A DNA stretch of 13,291 nucleotides from an uncultured Collinsella sp. (GTDB lineage Bacteria; Actinomycetota; Coriobacteriia; Coriobacteriales; Coriobacteriaceae), in NCBI GenBank assembly GCA_902495985.1, contig CABUZF010000014.1, positions 1 through 13,291 of the forward strand, written 5' to 3'. Each line of letters opens with the position of its first letter. The first letter of the stretch is position 1. Positions 12,736-13,291 of the stretch are shown piece by piece. A program made the translations under genes and the position numbers. The notes under the pieces were generated by a model that had not been told where the DNA came from, made no database searches, and saw only the letters and a list, made by a program, of their open reading frames with translations.

Positions 12736-13291
12736 TACTGCCTTGCGGCACAATCAAAATGCCAGTGGCCAAACAGCAGCAACGCCACGGGAACCGCCGT
12801 CACGACCATACCCGCCCCTACGAGCGTCTGCTGCACGCCAAATGTCGCCGCCAGCCACGGGGCAATCGCCAGCGGCGCCACGCCGGCGAACATATTGCCA
12901 AAGCCCATGACCGAGTTGACGCGACCGAGCTGCTCGAGCGGAGCCGTCGTTTGCACGATAGTGTTGTGGAGCGGGTTGACGACGCCCCAGGCCACGCCCA
13001 GGACAATCTGGCCGATAAGGGCCACGCCCACGTACGGTGTCCCCACATAAATCAGACTTCCCACGCCCACGGACATGAGTGCCACGAGCAGCGTTTTGAG
13101 GCTGACCAAGCGCGGCGGCAAGCGGAGCGCGACCACGGCGCCCAGCACCGCGCCCACACCGCTGGCCGACGAGAGCCAGCCCATCCATTCGACACCGACG
13201 TGCAGGACATCGCGGTAGAAGAACGACTCCAGCGGATCGAAGGCACCGTAGCCAAAGTTCGAGAGGAGGATGATGCAGAACAGCAGGACGA
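12735..13291 (-). CDS. Major facilitator superfamily transporter, C-terminal half (cut by window edge)
   Basis: The frame is open to the window edge with no stop, so the start lies outside; 184 residues are seen. The sequence is a series of hydrophobic helices. It begins with VLLFCIILLSNFGYGAFDPL, then ESFFYRDVLHVGVEWMGWLSSASGVGAVLGAVVALRLP, a pattern typical of the first helices of the C-terminal six-helix bundle of MFS permeases, where a GWLSSASGVGAVLG-like helix is followed by a short basic loop. A later GVAWGVVNPLHNTIVQTTAPLEQLGRVNSVMGFGNM is the kind of segment found in MFS exporters of the DHA3/enterobactin-exporter type. Substrate is unknown; a drug or siderophore exporter is possible. 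The stop codon abuts palindrome A. An ATG at 13184 is only an internal methionine in this reading. Confidence 0.88.
   Translation of the reverse strand, partial: VLLFCIILLSNFGYGAFDPLESFFYRDVLHVGVEWMGWLSSASGVGAVLGAVVALRLPPRLVSLKTLLVALMSVGVGSLIYVGTPYVGVALIGQIVLGVAWGVVNPLHNTIVQTTAPLEQLGRVNSVMGFGNMFAGVAPLAIAPWLAATFGVQQTLVGAGMVVTAVPVALLLFGHWHFDCAARQ

Noticed and set aside
12511..12753. 81-codon N-terminal extension of the HAD phosphatase (MCRKAVKPSQHSM...)
   Set aside because: It translates palindromes A and B and the end of the transporter gene. The same KPSQHSMKIAIL peptide appears from palindrome A copy 1, showing it is repeat-derived. The real start at 12510 matches family length.

Overview
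The window looks like chromosome of a high-GC, Gram-positive gut actinobacterium of the class Coriobacteriia, most likely Collinsella or a close relative. This is an inference from gene content, the cysteine-type GatB, LPXTG pilins with a class C sortase, and repeat families I associate with Collinsella intergenic DNA. No rRNA or other taxonomic marker is present. Every convincing gene lies on the minus strand, so transcription runs from the right end of the window to the left.

Right part (13291 to 11640): the C-terminal half of a major facilitator superfamily transporter, then a Cof-type HAD phosphatase with its own candidate promoter. Two palindromic repeat families (called A and B here) fill the gaps and sit at the 3' ends of these genes. 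An AT-rich gap of about 500 bp follows. It appears to hold the promoter and operator region of the pilus operon.

Centre (11183 to 4236): a three-gene sortase-pilus operon. The first gene encodes a 1126-residue surface adhesin made of a signal peptide, an acidic linker, a Gly-rich parallel beta-helix, two isopeptide-forming pilin domains and LPLSG. The second overlaps it by 8 nt and encodes a minor pilin (MPLTG). The third encodes the probable backbone pilin (LPLTG). A strong intrinsic terminator follows. The adhesin gene carries a G9 tract just after the signal peptide; one-base slippage either way hits a stop within about a dozen codons, so the adhesin is a strong phase-variation candidate.

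Left-centre (4235 to 2716): a 50-residue single-pass membrane protein of unknown function with an excellent ribosome binding site, a cluster of hairpins that may include a convergent small RNA, and the class C sortase that should polymerise the pilins. The sortase is cut off from the pilin operon by terminators, but its upstream region shares a TGCGCAA/TTGCGCA inverted repeat with the pilus operon leader.

Left end (2715 to 1): a repeat block (B palindrome, A palindrome, 21-bp tandem repeat), then gatC-gatA-gatB, linked by TAATG overlaps and encoding the amidotransferase for Gln-tRNA(Gln)/Asn-tRNA(Asn) synthesis. gatB is cut by the window edge and shows an unusual insertion.
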